From assembly GCF_029813835.1 (NCBI RefSeq), contig NZ_JARVKV010000046.1:1-52670 (forward strand): 52,670 bases of DNA, written 5' to 3'. The stretch comes from Streptomyces sp. DH37 (lineage in GTDB: Bacteria; Actinomycetota; Actinomycetes; Streptomycetales; Streptomycetaceae). Within the stretch, counting starts at the first letter, position 1, and each line of letters opens with the position of its first letter. Of the stretch, positions 1 through 8,059 are shown one piece after another. A program made the translations under genes and the position numbers. Under the pieces are notes generated by a model, which was not told where the DNA came from, did no database searches, and worked only from the letters and a program-made list of their open reading frames with translations.

Positions 1-20
1 GGGCGGCCGTGCGGCCGCCC
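1..20. terminator. GC-rich hairpin at window edge
   Basis: Arms of 9 bp (1-9 and 12-20) form a perfect inverted repeat around 2 nt. It lies 117 nt beyond the stop of the exporter gene on the minus strand and could end that transcript or one arriving from the left. The rest of 1-136 shows no gene. Confidence 0.3.
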
Positions 21-136
21 ACGGCCCGGGGCGCGGCGCGTGGGGGCCCCGCCGGCCCGCCACGTCCGGTGCGCCCCTCCCGGGCGCCGGTGGGGGCGGG
101 CCGGACGGGCCCGCGCCGGTCCGCGCGCCGGAGGCG

Positions 137-1852
137 TCAGAAGCCGCGGGTGCGCTTCGCCGCCCGGCGGCCCGGCAGCGGGGTCTCCTGGCCCGGGGCC
201 TTGATGAACAGGCGGGCCAGCTCGTTCCCCAGGTTGACGCCGATCGCGATCGCCAGCGCCAGGGCGGCGGCCTTCGACAGGTTCCCCAGGCCCTGTTCCA
301 GATGGCCCTGGGCGATGCCGATCAGCCCGAAGTAGATCGCGCTACCGGGCAGCAGCGGGCCGATCGCCGCCGTGATGTACGGCAGCGCCGAGACGAACTG
401 GTAACGCGACATCAGCTGCCCGAACAGGCCCACCAGGCCCGCCGCCGCCGCGGTCGCCGCGACCGGCTCGATCCCGCCGACGTCGGCCATCGCGCCGTAC
501 ACCAGCCAGGCGACGCCGCCGTTGAGCGTGGCGAGCAGCACGGTGGCGCGCTCCTGCTGGAGCAGGACGCAGAAGGTCAGCGCCAGCAGCATCGCCGCCA
601 GGAGCTGGACGACCGGACGGGTGCGGTGGTCCAGGCCCTCCGGGCTGAAGTTGGCGCCCAGCTCGGCGCCGATGTAGAGCACGAGCAGCACGCCGCAGAC
701 GATGCCGACGACCAGGTAGACGACCTCCAGCAGACGCGCGGAGGCGGTGATGTAGAAGCCGGTCAGCCCGTCGTGGACGGCCGCCACCAGGGCTCTACCG
801 GGGATCAGCGGGAACAGCCCGCCGGTGACGACGGCGGACGCCCTGATGTTCAGGCCGAGGTCCGGGGCGTACAGCGCGACCGCCACCCCCGTCGCCGCCG
901 GCGGGATCGCCGCCGCCACGAACTGGTAGAACTCCGGCAGTCCGCGCTGGGAGAAGAACCAGGCGAGCCGGTCGCCGAGCATCGCGCCGACCGCCGCGAG
1001 GACGAAGACCAGCCACCCGCCGCCGACCAGGACGGACGCCGCGCCCGCCAGCAGACCGCTGGCGACGGTGAGCGTCCCCTTGGAGTACGGGTGGCGGTTG
1101 CGGCGGATCTCGGCGAGGCGGCCGTACGCCTCCTCCAGCGTCACGTCGCCGTCGGTGATGTCGGCCACCAGGCGGTAGACCGCCGCCAGCCGGTTGTAGT
1201 CGGTGCCGCGGCGGCGGACCGTCCGGCTCAGCGAGACCGGGTCGTCCACCAGCGACGGCTGGTAGGTGACCGTCAGCAGGGTGAAGGTGACCGTCGGCTC
1301 GCAGCGGTCCAGCCCGTACGCGTGCGCGATGCCGAACATCGCCGCCTCGACGTCCTCGGCGCCCTCGCCGCCCGCGAGCAGCAGCTCGCCGATGCGCAGG
1401 GTCAGGTCGAGTACGCGCGGCGCCGACGGCCCGTGGTCGGCGTCCTCCTCGTCGGTGCGCCGGGGCCGCTCGGGCACCGGCCGCTCGCCCAGCGGCATCC
1501 GGACCATGGTGCGCATCCGGTCCTGCCAGGGCGCGCCCGGCCGCACCAGGTCCCTGATCACCGGGATGCCGTCGGGCGGGGTGAAGGCGGAGCCGTGCTC
1601 GGGGGAGGCGGCCTTGCGGACGCCCTCGGGGAGGGCGAACTCGGAGGTGGAGTGCTCGTCCTCGGGCTGCGGCGAGGGGGCCTTCAGCCCCTCGGGGAGG
1701 GCGAACTCGGAGGTGGGGTGCTCGTCCTCGGGGGGACCGGGCGGCAGGGGTACGCCGGAGGGCGGGGCGAAGGCGCTGCGGGGCTGGGTCTCTTCCGGTG
1801 CGGACCTGCGGTCCTGGGGGCGACCGACCTCGGTCACCGTGCTGTTCCTCAT
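137..1852 (-). CDS. ThrE-family threonine/serine exporter-like membrane protein
   Basis: Predicted 571-residue inner-membrane protein. After a hydrophilic N-terminal region and a conserved cytoplasmic domain (about residues 150-280, with the run LRIGELLLAGGEGAEDVE typical of ThrE/YjjP proteins) come about ten hydrophobic segments to near the C-terminus. ThrE proteins export threonine and serine, and the two halves correspond to YjjP- and YjjB-type domains fused in one chain. The first 100 residues are unusual: four short repeats of the form xxFxxPxGx at residues 26-34, 49-57, 70-78 and 88-96, in a Pro/Glu-rich and probably disordered tail. An in-frame GTG at 1972 would add 40 residues but has no clear ribosome-binding site; I prefer the ATG at 1852, preceded by GGAG. 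Substrate assignment is by family only. Confidence 0.8.
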   Translation of the reverse strand: MRNSTVTEVGRPQDRRSAPEETQPRSAFAPPSGVPLPPGPPEDEHPTSEFALPEGLKAPSPQPEDEHSTSEFALPEGVRKAASPEHGSAFTPPDGIPVIRDLVRPGAPWQDRMRTMVRMPLGERPVPERPRRTDEEDADHGPSAPRVLDLTLRIGELLLAGGEGAEDVEAAMFGIAHAYGLDRCEPTVTFTLLTVTYQPSLVDDPVSLSRTVRRRGTDYNRLAAVYRLVADITDGDVTLEEAYGRLAEIRRNRHPYSKGTLTVASGLLAGAASVLVGGGWLVFVLAAVGAMLGDRLAWFFSQRGLPEFYQFVAAAIPPAATGVAVALYAPDLGLNIRASAVVTGGLFPLIPGRALVAAVHDGLTGFYITASARLLEVVYLVVGIVCGVLLVLYIGAELGANFSPEGLDHRTRPVVQLLAAMLLALTFCVLLQQERATVLLATLNGGVAWLVYGAMADVGGIEPVAATAAAAGLVGLFGQLMSRYQFVSALPYITAAIGPLLPGSAIYFGLIGIAQGHLEQGLGNLSKAAALALAIAIGVNLGNELARLFIKAPGQETPLPGRRAAKRTRGF

Positions 1853-2051
1853 GGTCTCCGGGGCCAAGCTCGTCCGCTCCTCACGCCTCCAGCCGTCATC
1901 TCGCACGGACGTGAAACTTCCCGTCCCGTGGAGGGAAATGTCCGTTCCCCTCAGTGAGGATACGGTCGGCACCCCGCCGGGGAGGAGAACAGGAGGCGAC
2001 CGTTCCGTGTGAGATGCGCTTCAGCCCCGCTCCCCCGGCCGGCCGGGCCGG

Positions 2052-2690
2052 TCAGCCGCGGGAGCGGTCGGGGGAGCGGTCCGCGTAGGGGTTCTCCACG
2101 CCCTCGGGCAGCACGTCCACCGACCGCTCGCCCTCGCCGGCCATCACGTACGCGCCGCCCTCCAGACGCTCGATCAGCCCGCGGGTCCACTGCGCGCCGC
2201 TGGCGGCGGTGTGCACCCACAGCTTCATGATCTCGCCGATGTGGCCCCACTCCTCCGGGGCGCCCCCGGGCGTCCAGTGCCGGACGACCTCGGCGCTCCA
2301 CTCCTCCAGCGCCGCCACGCGCCGCCGGAGCAGCCCGATCGCCTCCCCGCGCGGCAGGTCGACGATGAAGCCGACCCCGGCCGTGAGCACGTCCGGCTTC
2401 TCGTCGTGCGCCGTGAGCGCCCAGCGCAGCAGGCGGAAGTACTCCGCGTCGCCCGCGTCCGTCAGCTCGTACTCGGTGCGCGGCGGGCCGCCCGCCGTGC
2501 TCGGCGCGGTGTCGTGGGCGACCAGCAGGCCCTGCTTCGCCATCTGCTTGAGCGCGTGGTAGATCGAGCCCGGCTTGGCGTTGGACCACTCGTGTGCGCC
2601 CCAGAACTCCAGGTCGTTGCGGACCTGGTAGCCGTGCGCGCGCCCGTGCTGGCGGACCGCGCCCAGCACCAGCAACCGGATCGCCGACAT
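2052..2690 (-). CDS. PadR-family transcriptional regulator
   Basis: 212 residues. The N-terminal winged helix (about 1-90) has the PadR pattern: a short first helix (MSAIRLLVLGAVRQHG), then HGYQVRNDLEF, GSIYHALKQMAKQGLL and a wing ending in YELTDAG. The C-terminal part (about 95-190) is the helical PadR dimerisation region. PadR proteins are usually repressors responding to small aromatic or toxic molecules. The start is the ATG at 2690, just after a purine-rich GGGAAGAGG. The neighbouring DinB gene lies upstream on the same strand with a G-rich 144-bp gap, so the two may be co-transcribed. No target is evident. Confidence 0.85.
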   Translation of the reverse strand: MSAIRLLVLGAVRQHGRAHGYQVRNDLEFWGAHEWSNAKPGSIYHALKQMAKQGLLVAHDTAPSTAGGPPRTEYELTDAGDAEYFRLLRWALTAHDEKPDVLTAGVGFIVDLPRGEAIGLLRRRVAALEEWSAEVVRHWTPGGAPEEWGHIGEIMKLWVHTAASGAQWTRGLIERLEGGAYVMAGEGERSVDVLPEGVENPYADRSPDRSRG

Positions 2691-2789
2691 CCTCTTCCCT
2701 TCCGGGCCTTCCCCTCCGGCCCCGCCGCGGCCCTCCCGCGCCCACCGCCGCCCAGCGTAGACGGGCGGCGGCGGGCGCCCGGCCGCGGG

Positions 2790-2834
2790 CGGCGGCGGGG
2801 CGCGGGGCGGTGGGGGCGGGAGCGGGGGCGGGGG
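2790..2834 (+). other. G-rich tract, possible G-quadruplex
   Basis: Between the DinB stop and the PadR start the plus strand carries six or more runs of three to five G separated by one to four bases. The spacing fits a G-quadruplex on the plus strand, which is the template strand for the minus-strand genes. It may simply reflect local GC skew. Confidence 0.35.
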
Positions 2835-3398
2835 TCACCGAAAGGACGACCAGTCCGGCTCCGGCAGCGCGCCCGTCTCGAAGACCAGGTCGAAGGCGCC
2901 CTTGCCGTCGATCGTCTCGCGGATGATGTCCGCGTGCCCGGCGTGCCGGGCGGTCTCCTCGATCTGGTGGAGCAGGCCCCAGCGCCAGGAGCGCGGGCCG
3001 CCCTCGTCCCAGGGCATCCTGGGGGCCTCGAAGGTGTCGTCGAGGGAGGGCACCGCCCGGACCGCCTCCTCGGTCTCGCGCGCCACCCGCCCGTAGAGGT
3101 CCAGCAGGCCCTCGACCGTCTCGTCGTCCCTGATGGCCAGGCTGTCCTCCCACCCCTTCGCGCTGGTCTCGAAGTCGAAGGGCTCGCCGCGCATCGTCGC
3201 CAGCGCGCCGCGCTCGCCCACCGCGACGTGCTTGAGGATGCCGGCCAGCGAGAACGCGCTCACGGTCGGCCTGCTGCGCGCCTGTTCGTCGGTGAGGCCG
3301 TGGAGGGCCCGGCGGATGCCGCCGCGCTGGGCCTCCAGGTAGGCGAGCAGCGCTCCGCGCTCGTCGCCGCGGGCCTCGGAAGCGACAGGAACGGGCAT
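2835..3398 (-). CDS. DinB-like (DUF664) protein
   Basis: 187 residues, the usual length for the DinB / DUF664 four-helix-bundle family, some members of which use mycothiol as a cofactor in actinobacteria. Family features are visible: LEAQRGGIRRALHGLTDEQ near the N-terminus, LAGILKHVAVGERG (about residue 50-63, with the first metal-ligand His), and HQIEETARHAGHADIIRE (about 143-160, with the HxxHxD-like second motif). A GAGGAGAA ribosome-binding site lies directly upstream of the ATG at 3398. Substrate unknown. Confidence 0.8.
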   Translation of the reverse strand: MPVPVASEARGDERGALLAYLEAQRGGIRRALHGLTDEQARSRPTVSAFSLAGILKHVAVGERGALATMRGEPFDFETSAKGWEDSLAIRDDETVEGLLDLYGRVARETEEAVRAVPSLDDTFEAPRMPWDEGGPRSWRWGLLHQIEETARHAGHADIIRETIDGKGAFDLVFETGALPEPDWSSFR

Positions 3399-3584
3399 GG
3401 GTGGTTCTCCTCACACGTCGGTCGTCGGGCCACCGGTCGGCCCCTTCACCGATAACGACGCTATGAGGTCTCGGGGACGGAATCTGTCCTCAATGGGCCC
3501 GACGGCGGATCGGCGGCGGGTTTTTCCACCCGGTACGGGTCCGCGCGGGCCGCCGCGGGGTGGTCTCCGCCGCGGCGGCGGGCG

Positions 3585-5054
3585 TCACAGCGGGAAGGCG
3601 CCGCCGCCCCGCCGGACGGTGACCCGGGTGAGGGTGGTGAAGGCGTCCAGCAGCGCCTCCCCGCTCGCCCGCTCCGCGCCCGGGCGCCCCTCGGCGCCGA
3701 GGGCGGTGACGGGGGCGCCCTCCACCGTGGCGCCGTTGACGTGCACGGCGCCCGCCCGGATCCGGCGCGCCACGCGGACGCCGCGCTCGGCGTCGGCCGT
3801 GTGCACCGCGGCGCTGAGCGCGTACGGCACGCCGTTGGCGAGCCGTACCGCCTCCTCCTCGCCGTCGAAGGGCACCAGCAGGGCGACGGGGCCGACCACC
3901 TCCCGGCCGAGGATCGCGGCGCCGTCGGGTATGCGGGTCAGGACGGCCGGCGGCACGAGGCTGCCCCGGGTCTCCCCCCGCAGCAGCGCGACGGCCCCCT
4001 CCCGTACCGCCCGGTCGACGGCGGCGGTGACGGACTCGGCGAGTCCGGGGGAGATCATGGGACCGATCTGGGTGTCGGGGTCGGCCGGGTCCCCGATCCG
4101 CAGGGTCGCCGCCCGGGCGGTGAACCTGGCGGTGAACTCCCCGGCCACCGCGCGGTCCACCAGGATCCGGCTCGCCGCCAGGCACATCTGCCCCTGGTCG
4201 ACGAAGCGGCTGAACACGGCCGCGTCCACGGCGCGGTCCACGTCGGCGTCGTCCAGGACGACCAGCGCGCCGCCGCGGCCCGTCTCCAGCACGGTCCGCT
4301 TCAGACGGGCGGCGGCGACGGCGGCGACGCGGCCGCCGGTCCCGGGCGAGCCGGTGAAGGACACCACCCGCGGGGCCGGGTGCTCGATCAGCGCGTCGCC
4401 GACCTCGTCCACGTCGGTGACGACGACGTTGAGCAGCCCGGGCGGCAGCCCGGCCTCCGCCAGCAGCGCGGCCGGCAGCGTGCCGCCGCAGACCGGCGTC
4501 CAGTGGTGGGGCTTGAGGACGACGGCGTTGCCGAGCGCGAGCGCGGCGGCGACGGGCCGCAGGGCGAGCAGCAGGGGGCAGGTGAAGGAGGAGATCACGC
4601 AGACGGTGCCGGCGGGCTCCCGGCGGATCCGGACCTCACCCCCGTCCGCACCGCCGTCCGCGGGCAGCGGCTCGGTCCGCTCCTCGGTGTGCGGCGCCAG
4701 CCGCGCGGCCTCGCGCAGGCACTCCTCCGCCAGCGCCAGTTCGAGGGCGGCCCGGCGGCGGCTGCCGCCCAGCTCGGCGACGAGCATCCCGGTCAGCTCC
4801 CCGGCGCGCTCCCGGAGCAGGTCCGCCGCCCGCGTCAGGACCGCCGCCCGGCCGGCCGGGGCGGTGGCCGCCCAGGCGGGCCGGGCGCGCTCGGCGGCCC
4901 GGTAGGCCAGGTCGATCTCCGCGGTCGTGGCCACGGTGATCGACGCCAGCTTCTCCCCGTCGTGGGGGTTGACGTCGATGACGTCCCAGGACCCTCCGCC
5001 GGGACGCCACTGTCCGTCTATGTACTGGAACGCCAGGTCGGTGAAGCGTCTCAT
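3585..5054 (-). CDS. Aldehyde dehydrogenase-like protein with altered active site
   Basis: 489 residues, normal length for an NAD(P)-dependent aldehyde dehydrogenase. Visible family features are the cofactor-binding Lys in LKPHHWTP, FTGSPGTGG, the general-base Glu in LETGRGG and the catalytic Cys in GQMCLAAS. Two conserved positions differ: where most family members have PWNFP, whose Asn forms the oxyanion hole, this protein reads SSFTCP; and the late ExFGPV motif reads EVVGPV. The enzyme may still work, as Cys and Glu are intact, but activity or substrate range may be unusual. It is monocistronic, ends at a GC-rich 3' flank, and nothing ties it to the polyketide cluster. Confidence 0.75.
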   Translation of the reverse strand: MRRFTDLAFQYIDGQWRPGGGSWDVIDVNPHDGEKLASITVATTAEIDLAYRAAERARPAWAATAPAGRAAVLTRAADLLRERAGELTGMLVAELGGSRRRAALELALAEECLREAARLAPHTEERTEPLPADGGADGGEVRIRREPAGTVCVISSFTCPLLLALRPVAAALALGNAVVLKPHHWTPVCGGTLPAALLAEAGLPPGLLNVVVTDVDEVGDALIEHPAPRVVSFTGSPGTGGRVAAVAAARLKRTVLETGRGGALVVLDDADVDRAVDAAVFSRFVDQGQMCLAASRILVDRAVAGEFTARFTARAATLRIGDPADPDTQIGPMISPGLAESVTAAVDRAVREGAVALLRGETRGSLVPPAVLTRIPDGAAILGREVVGPVALLVPFDGEEEAVRLANGVPYALSAAVHTADAERGVRVARRIRAGAVHVNGATVEGAPVTALGAEGRPGAERASGEALLDAFTTLTRVTVRRGGGAFPL

Positions 5055-5118
5055 GCCATTCCTGTCCGTGGGGGGGTAATGGCTGACGGCACGTCATGCT
5101 ACTGACCGGTGGGGCCGA

Positions 5119-6000
5119 TCAGTCCGATTTGCTGATCCTGTGGAGGAGTTCCCGGGTCTCCTCCGGGCCGAGGCTGTCCCGCAGGAGGCGGTCGAGGACG
5201 TCCTCGTACTGGGCGACCTCGTCCGGCTTGTCGACGTAGAGGGCGCTGGTGAGGTGCTCCAGGTACACGATGTCCGAGATCTCGGACTCGGGGAAGCGCA
5301 GCAGCGTGAACGCCCCGCTCTCGGCCGGGTGCCCGCCGGTGTCGAACGGCATCACCTGGAGGGTGACGTGGGGCAGCTCGGAGAACTCCACCAGGTGCCG
5401 CAACTGGGCGCCCATCACCTCGCGGCCGCCGTAGGGGCGGCGCAGCGCGGCCTCGTCGAGCACGCAGCGGAACCGCGGCGCCTGCTCGGACAGCAGCAGC
5501 TTCTGCCGCTCCAGGCGCAGGGCGACGCGGCGGTCGACCTCCTCCCGCGACAGCCCCGACCGGTGGCCGCTGGTGACGACCGCCCTGGCGTAGTCCTCCG
5601 TCTGGAGCAGCCCGGAGACGAACTGCACCTCGTACACGCCGATGTGGGAGGCCGCGCCCTCCAGGCCGACGTAGGTCTGGAACCAGTTCGGCAGCACGTC
5701 GCTGTAGTTGTGCCACCACCCCGCCACGCTGGACTCACGGGCGAGGCTCAGGAGCGGCTCGCGCTCGGCCTCGTCGGTGATGCCGTAGAGGGTGAGGAGG
5801 TCCTCGACGTCCCGCGCCTTGAAGCTCACCCGCCCCAACTCCATGCGGCTGATCTTCGATTCGGAGGCCCGAATGGAATACCCGGCCGCATCACGGGTGA
5901 TTCCGCGGGCCTCGCGGAGCCGCCGCAGCTGGGAACCGAGCAGGATGCGGCGCACCATGGACCCGTTCGACCCGTTGGCCCCGTTCACTCCGTTTTTCAC
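5119..6000 (-). CDS. XRE-family regulator with DUF5753 (Scr1-like)
   Basis: 293 residues. An N-terminal helix-turn-helix of XRE type (about 18-75: LGSQLRRLREARGITRDAAGY) is followed by the long DUF5753 effector domain (about 100-285) with FQTYVGLEGAA, the QTEDYARAV run and the typical VTLQVMPF. Such proteins are abundant in Streptomyces, usually beside a DUF397 protein, and several pairs affect antibiotic production and development. Here the DUF397 partner is 0.9 kb away (6888-7127), with an RsbW-like ATPase gene between them on the other strand. The start is the ATG at 6000. The upstream region shares a 15-bp element with the DUF397 promoter. Confidence 0.88.
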   Translation of the reverse strand: MKNGVNGANGSNGSMVRRILLGSQLRRLREARGITRDAAGYSIRASESKISRMELGRVSFKARDVEDLLTLYGITDEAEREPLLSLARESSVAGWWHNYSDVLPNWFQTYVGLEGAASHIGVYEVQFVSGLLQTEDYARAVVTSGHRSGLSREEVDRRVALRLERQKLLLSEQAPRFRCVLDEAALRRPYGGREVMGAQLRHLVEFSELPHVTLQVMPFDTGGHPAESGAFTLLRFPESEISDIVYLEHLTSALYVDKPDEVAQYEDVLDRLLRDSLGPEETRELLHRISKSD

Positions 6001-6304
6001 CGGAAATGCTCCTGTTTGTATTCAGCTCTCCACCCCTGGCACCAGAGCAGTCTGCCACTAACGCCTTCGTTGCGTGCCCAAGCGGTTACACACAATCGAA
6101 AGTCGCGCGTGCACGTGCATCTGCCCTTGCATCTGCTGTGGGCATTGGGAACCATGGGGAAAGCACAAGTGCACGCGGGGTCAGGGCACTTGGGCATGTA
6201 CGCAATCCACCGATGCAGCGCAACGAGCGGAACGCGAAACGGAGCACCACCGCTGACGGGGTCCGCCAGGGCCATGACCGCCGCAATGCCAGGAGTGTCT
6301 CGTC
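6001..6304. promoter_or_regulatory. Divergent promoter region with GTGCA-type elements
   Basis: This 304-bp gene-free stretch separates the Scr1-like gene (minus) from the ATPase gene (plus). It is rich in TGCA/GTGCAC elements. The 15-bp sequence at 6108-6122 is the exact reverse complement of 7222-7236, upstream of the DUF397 gene. A further GCATCTG follows at about 6130 and a GTGCAC at about 6169. These look like operator copies for one DNA-binding protein, most simply the Scr1-like regulator itself (inference). Confidence 0.5.
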
Positions 6305-6901
6305 ATGGGGACCGAAGGACCGACCGTGCTCGACCGGTTATGGCATGACTTCCCGTCGCTCGACCCCGACACGCTCTCCGGTTCGGCCTCCTGCGCGCTC
6401 CAGCCGCGCTACGAGGCGGTGAAGACCGCCCGCGAGTTCACCCGGAACGTACTGCTGCGCTGGCGGCTGGCCGGCCACTTCGACACCGTGGCCCTGGTGG
6501 TCTCGGAACTGGTGACCAACGCCCTGCGCCACGGCGTGCCGGGCGCCGTCCCCGGCGAGGTCCTGGATCCGCCGGTACGGCTCCACCTCATGCACTGGTC
6601 CGGCCGCCTGGTGTGCGCCGTGCGCGACCCCAGCGGGAAGGCGCCGGTGGCCAGGAAGCCCGGCGCTGGCCTTCCCGGCGGGTTCGGCGGCCTCGGCCGC
6701 GACATCGGCGACGGTCTCGGCGAGGAGTTCGCCGGCGCTTTCTTCGACGACACGGCGGAGTCCGGCCGCGGGCTCTTCCTCGTCGAGTCCTTCAGCGACG
6801 ACTGGGGCTGGCAGCCGATGACCGGCGCCCTGCCCGGAAAAGTGGTCTGGGCGCTGTTCCGACTGAACCCCGGACGAGGTACCGGCGTCAGTCCTGTATG
6901 A
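6305..6901 (+). CDS. RsbW-like ATP-binding protein (HATPase_c_2)
   Basis: 198 residues of the anti-sigma-factor / serine kinase-like ATPase fold. Visible motifs are the N box in SELVTNALRHG (about residues 67-77), a G1-like AVRDPSG and a G2-like GRGLFLVESFSDDWG near residue 160-175. In Streptomyces many stand-alone proteins of this type sit beside Scr1/DUF397 regulator pairs, as here, and may act in the same regulatory module. The ATG at 6305 has AGGAG about 10 nt upstream. The 3' end overlaps the convergent DUF397 gene by 14 nt. Confidence 0.83.
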   Translation: MGTEGPTVLDRLWHDFPSLDPDTLSGSASCALQPRYEAVKTAREFTRNVLLRWRLAGHFDTVALVVSELVTNALRHGVPGAVPGEVLDPPVRLHLMHWSGRLVCAVRDPSGKAPVARKPGAGLPGGFGGLGRDIGDGLGEEFAGAFFDDTAESGRGLFLVESFSDDWGWQPMTGALPGKVVWALFRLNPGRGTGVSPV

Positions 6902-7127
6902 GGTGGTCGAACTCGCCGTCCTTGACGCCGAGCAGCATCGCCTCGACCTCCGCCGGGGTGTAGACCAGCGCGGGGCCGTCCGGGAAGCGCGAGTTCCGTA
7001 CGGCCACGTCCCCGCCGGGGAGCTTGGCGAACTCCACGCACGCTCCCTGCGAGTTGCTGTGTCTGCTCTTCTGCCAGACGACCCCGTGGAGGTCCCTGGC
7101 TGCCATGCCGTTGTACACGTGGGGCAT
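6888..7127 (-). CDS. DUF397 small protein
   Basis: 79 residues. The DUF397 signature is clear: VVWQKSRHSNSQGACVEFA, then VAVRNSRFPDGPALVYTP and AEVEAMLLGVKDGEFDHLI. These small proteins pair functionally with Scr1/DUF5753 regulators; the partner is the gene at 5119-6000. An alternative internal ATG at 7106 would still keep the whole domain. It overlaps the convergent ATPase gene by 14 nt. Confidence 0.85.
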   Translation of the reverse strand: MPHVYNGMAARDLHGVVWQKSRHSNSQGACVEFAKLPGGDVAVRNSRFPDGPALVYTPAEVEAMLLGVKDGEFDHLIQD

Positions 7128-7452
7128 CGGACTCTCCCGGACGGTGCGGTCGGGTGCGGTCAGGGGCTAGAGCGGTCAACTGACCCGGATCATAACGCCG
7201 TTCATGTGCGGATGCACGTGAAGATGCACGTGCACGACAGCCTGTCACAGCGTCATGACAACCTGTCGGGAACCGCTTTCACGCCGGCCGGCGGCAACGG
7301 GACGGCCCCGTGGACCGGTCGGAGCGGGCGGGTCGGAGCGGGCGGGTCGGAGCGGGCCCGGACGCGGTGTGCGCCCGGACCCGCTCCGGCGGTCACGCCC
7401 GTGTTCACATCCGTGTCCACAGCCGTGTCCACGGCCGCGCCGCCCGCGCCGT
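7128..7452. promoter_or_regulatory. 325-bp gene-free region: operator copies, tandem repeat, hairpin
   Basis: No gene is seen here. At 7211-7220 and 7222-7236 lie two head-to-tail copies of a GATGCACGTG element matching the region upstream of the Scr1-like gene. At 7316-7357 a 14-bp unit is repeated three times. A hairpin follows at 7349-7387. The region serves as the DUF397 promoter and as the 3' flank of the ArsR gene. Confidence 0.5.
7349..7387. terminator. Hairpin downstream of ArsR gene
   Basis: Arms of 13 bp (7349-7361 and 7375-7387) pair with one mismatch around a 13-nt loop. It lies 66 nt past the stop of the minus-strand ArsR gene and has no U-tract, as is common in Streptomyces. 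Confidence 0.45.
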
Positions 7453-7812
7453 TCACGTGCCGCTGTCGCCGGTCCCCCGTTCCAGCAGGCCGCGCAGGTC
7501 TCCCAGCGCCTCCCGCCAGAACCGCTCGTACGGGCTCAGCCAGTGCTGCACCTCGCTGAGCGGTCCGGCCTCCAGACGGTAGTGCCGCTCCCGTCCCTTG
7601 CGGCGTTCGCTGACCAGGCCGGCCTCCCGCAGCACCTTCAGGTGCTCCGAGAGGCTCGGCCTGCGCATGTCGAAGTGGTCGGCCAGTCGTTGCACGGGCT
7701 GCGGCCCCTCCACGCGGAGCAGCCGCAGCACCTCCCGCCGCGTCGGATTGGCGAGAGCGGAGAAGAGCCGGTCCTCGCGGAGCCGGTCCTCGGATACGCC
7801 GATGGCAGTCAT
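7453..7812 (-). CDS. ArsR-family transcriptional regulator
   Basis: 119 residues, standard ArsR length. The winged helix spans about residues 12-95: FSALANPTRREVLRLLRVEG, then the recognition segment RRPSLSEHLKVLREAGLV and the wing RRKGRERHYRLEAGPL. No cysteine-rich metal site is visible, so it is more like the metal-independent ArsR group. It is divergent from an ABC exporter gene (8060) with a 247-bp gap, so control of that exporter is the natural guess. The ATG at 7812 follows GGGGGAAAC; longer in-frame starts would add low-complexity sequence. Confidence 0.85.
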   Translation of the reverse strand: MTAIGVSEDRLREDRLFSALANPTRREVLRLLRVEGPQPVQRLADHFDMRRPSLSEHLKVLREAGLVSERRKGRERHYRLEAGPLSEVQHWLSPYERFWREALGDLRGLLERGTGDSGT

Positions 7813-8059
7813 GTTTCCCCCAGGCGAGCCATTGGTCAGGTGGCGGAGAGGAGGAAGCCGGCGCCGTCGGTCGGCGGCTCCGGGCCGCTCGCAGTCCGCT
7901 TCGATATCGGTGGTCCCCCGAATGATCCCCCGACAGGCGGCCGGAGCGGAACCCTGTCCCGCCCGCTGAACGGCGGCACCGGCTCCACCGGTCCTTGACC
8001 TCAAGCCGACATGAACCCCTACCGTCCGGATCACGGCACCGACGACGTGAGGATCCGCG

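Noticed and set aside
137..1972. Longer ThrE-like protein from GTG 1972
   Set aside because: No ribosome-binding site, and the added 40 residues have shadow-like composition. The ATG at 1852 is preferred, though not proven.
7316..7357. 14-bp x3 repeat as a CRISPR or attachment site
   Set aside because: Units are directly adjacent without spacers, and no integrase or cas gene is near. It is a simple tandem repeat.
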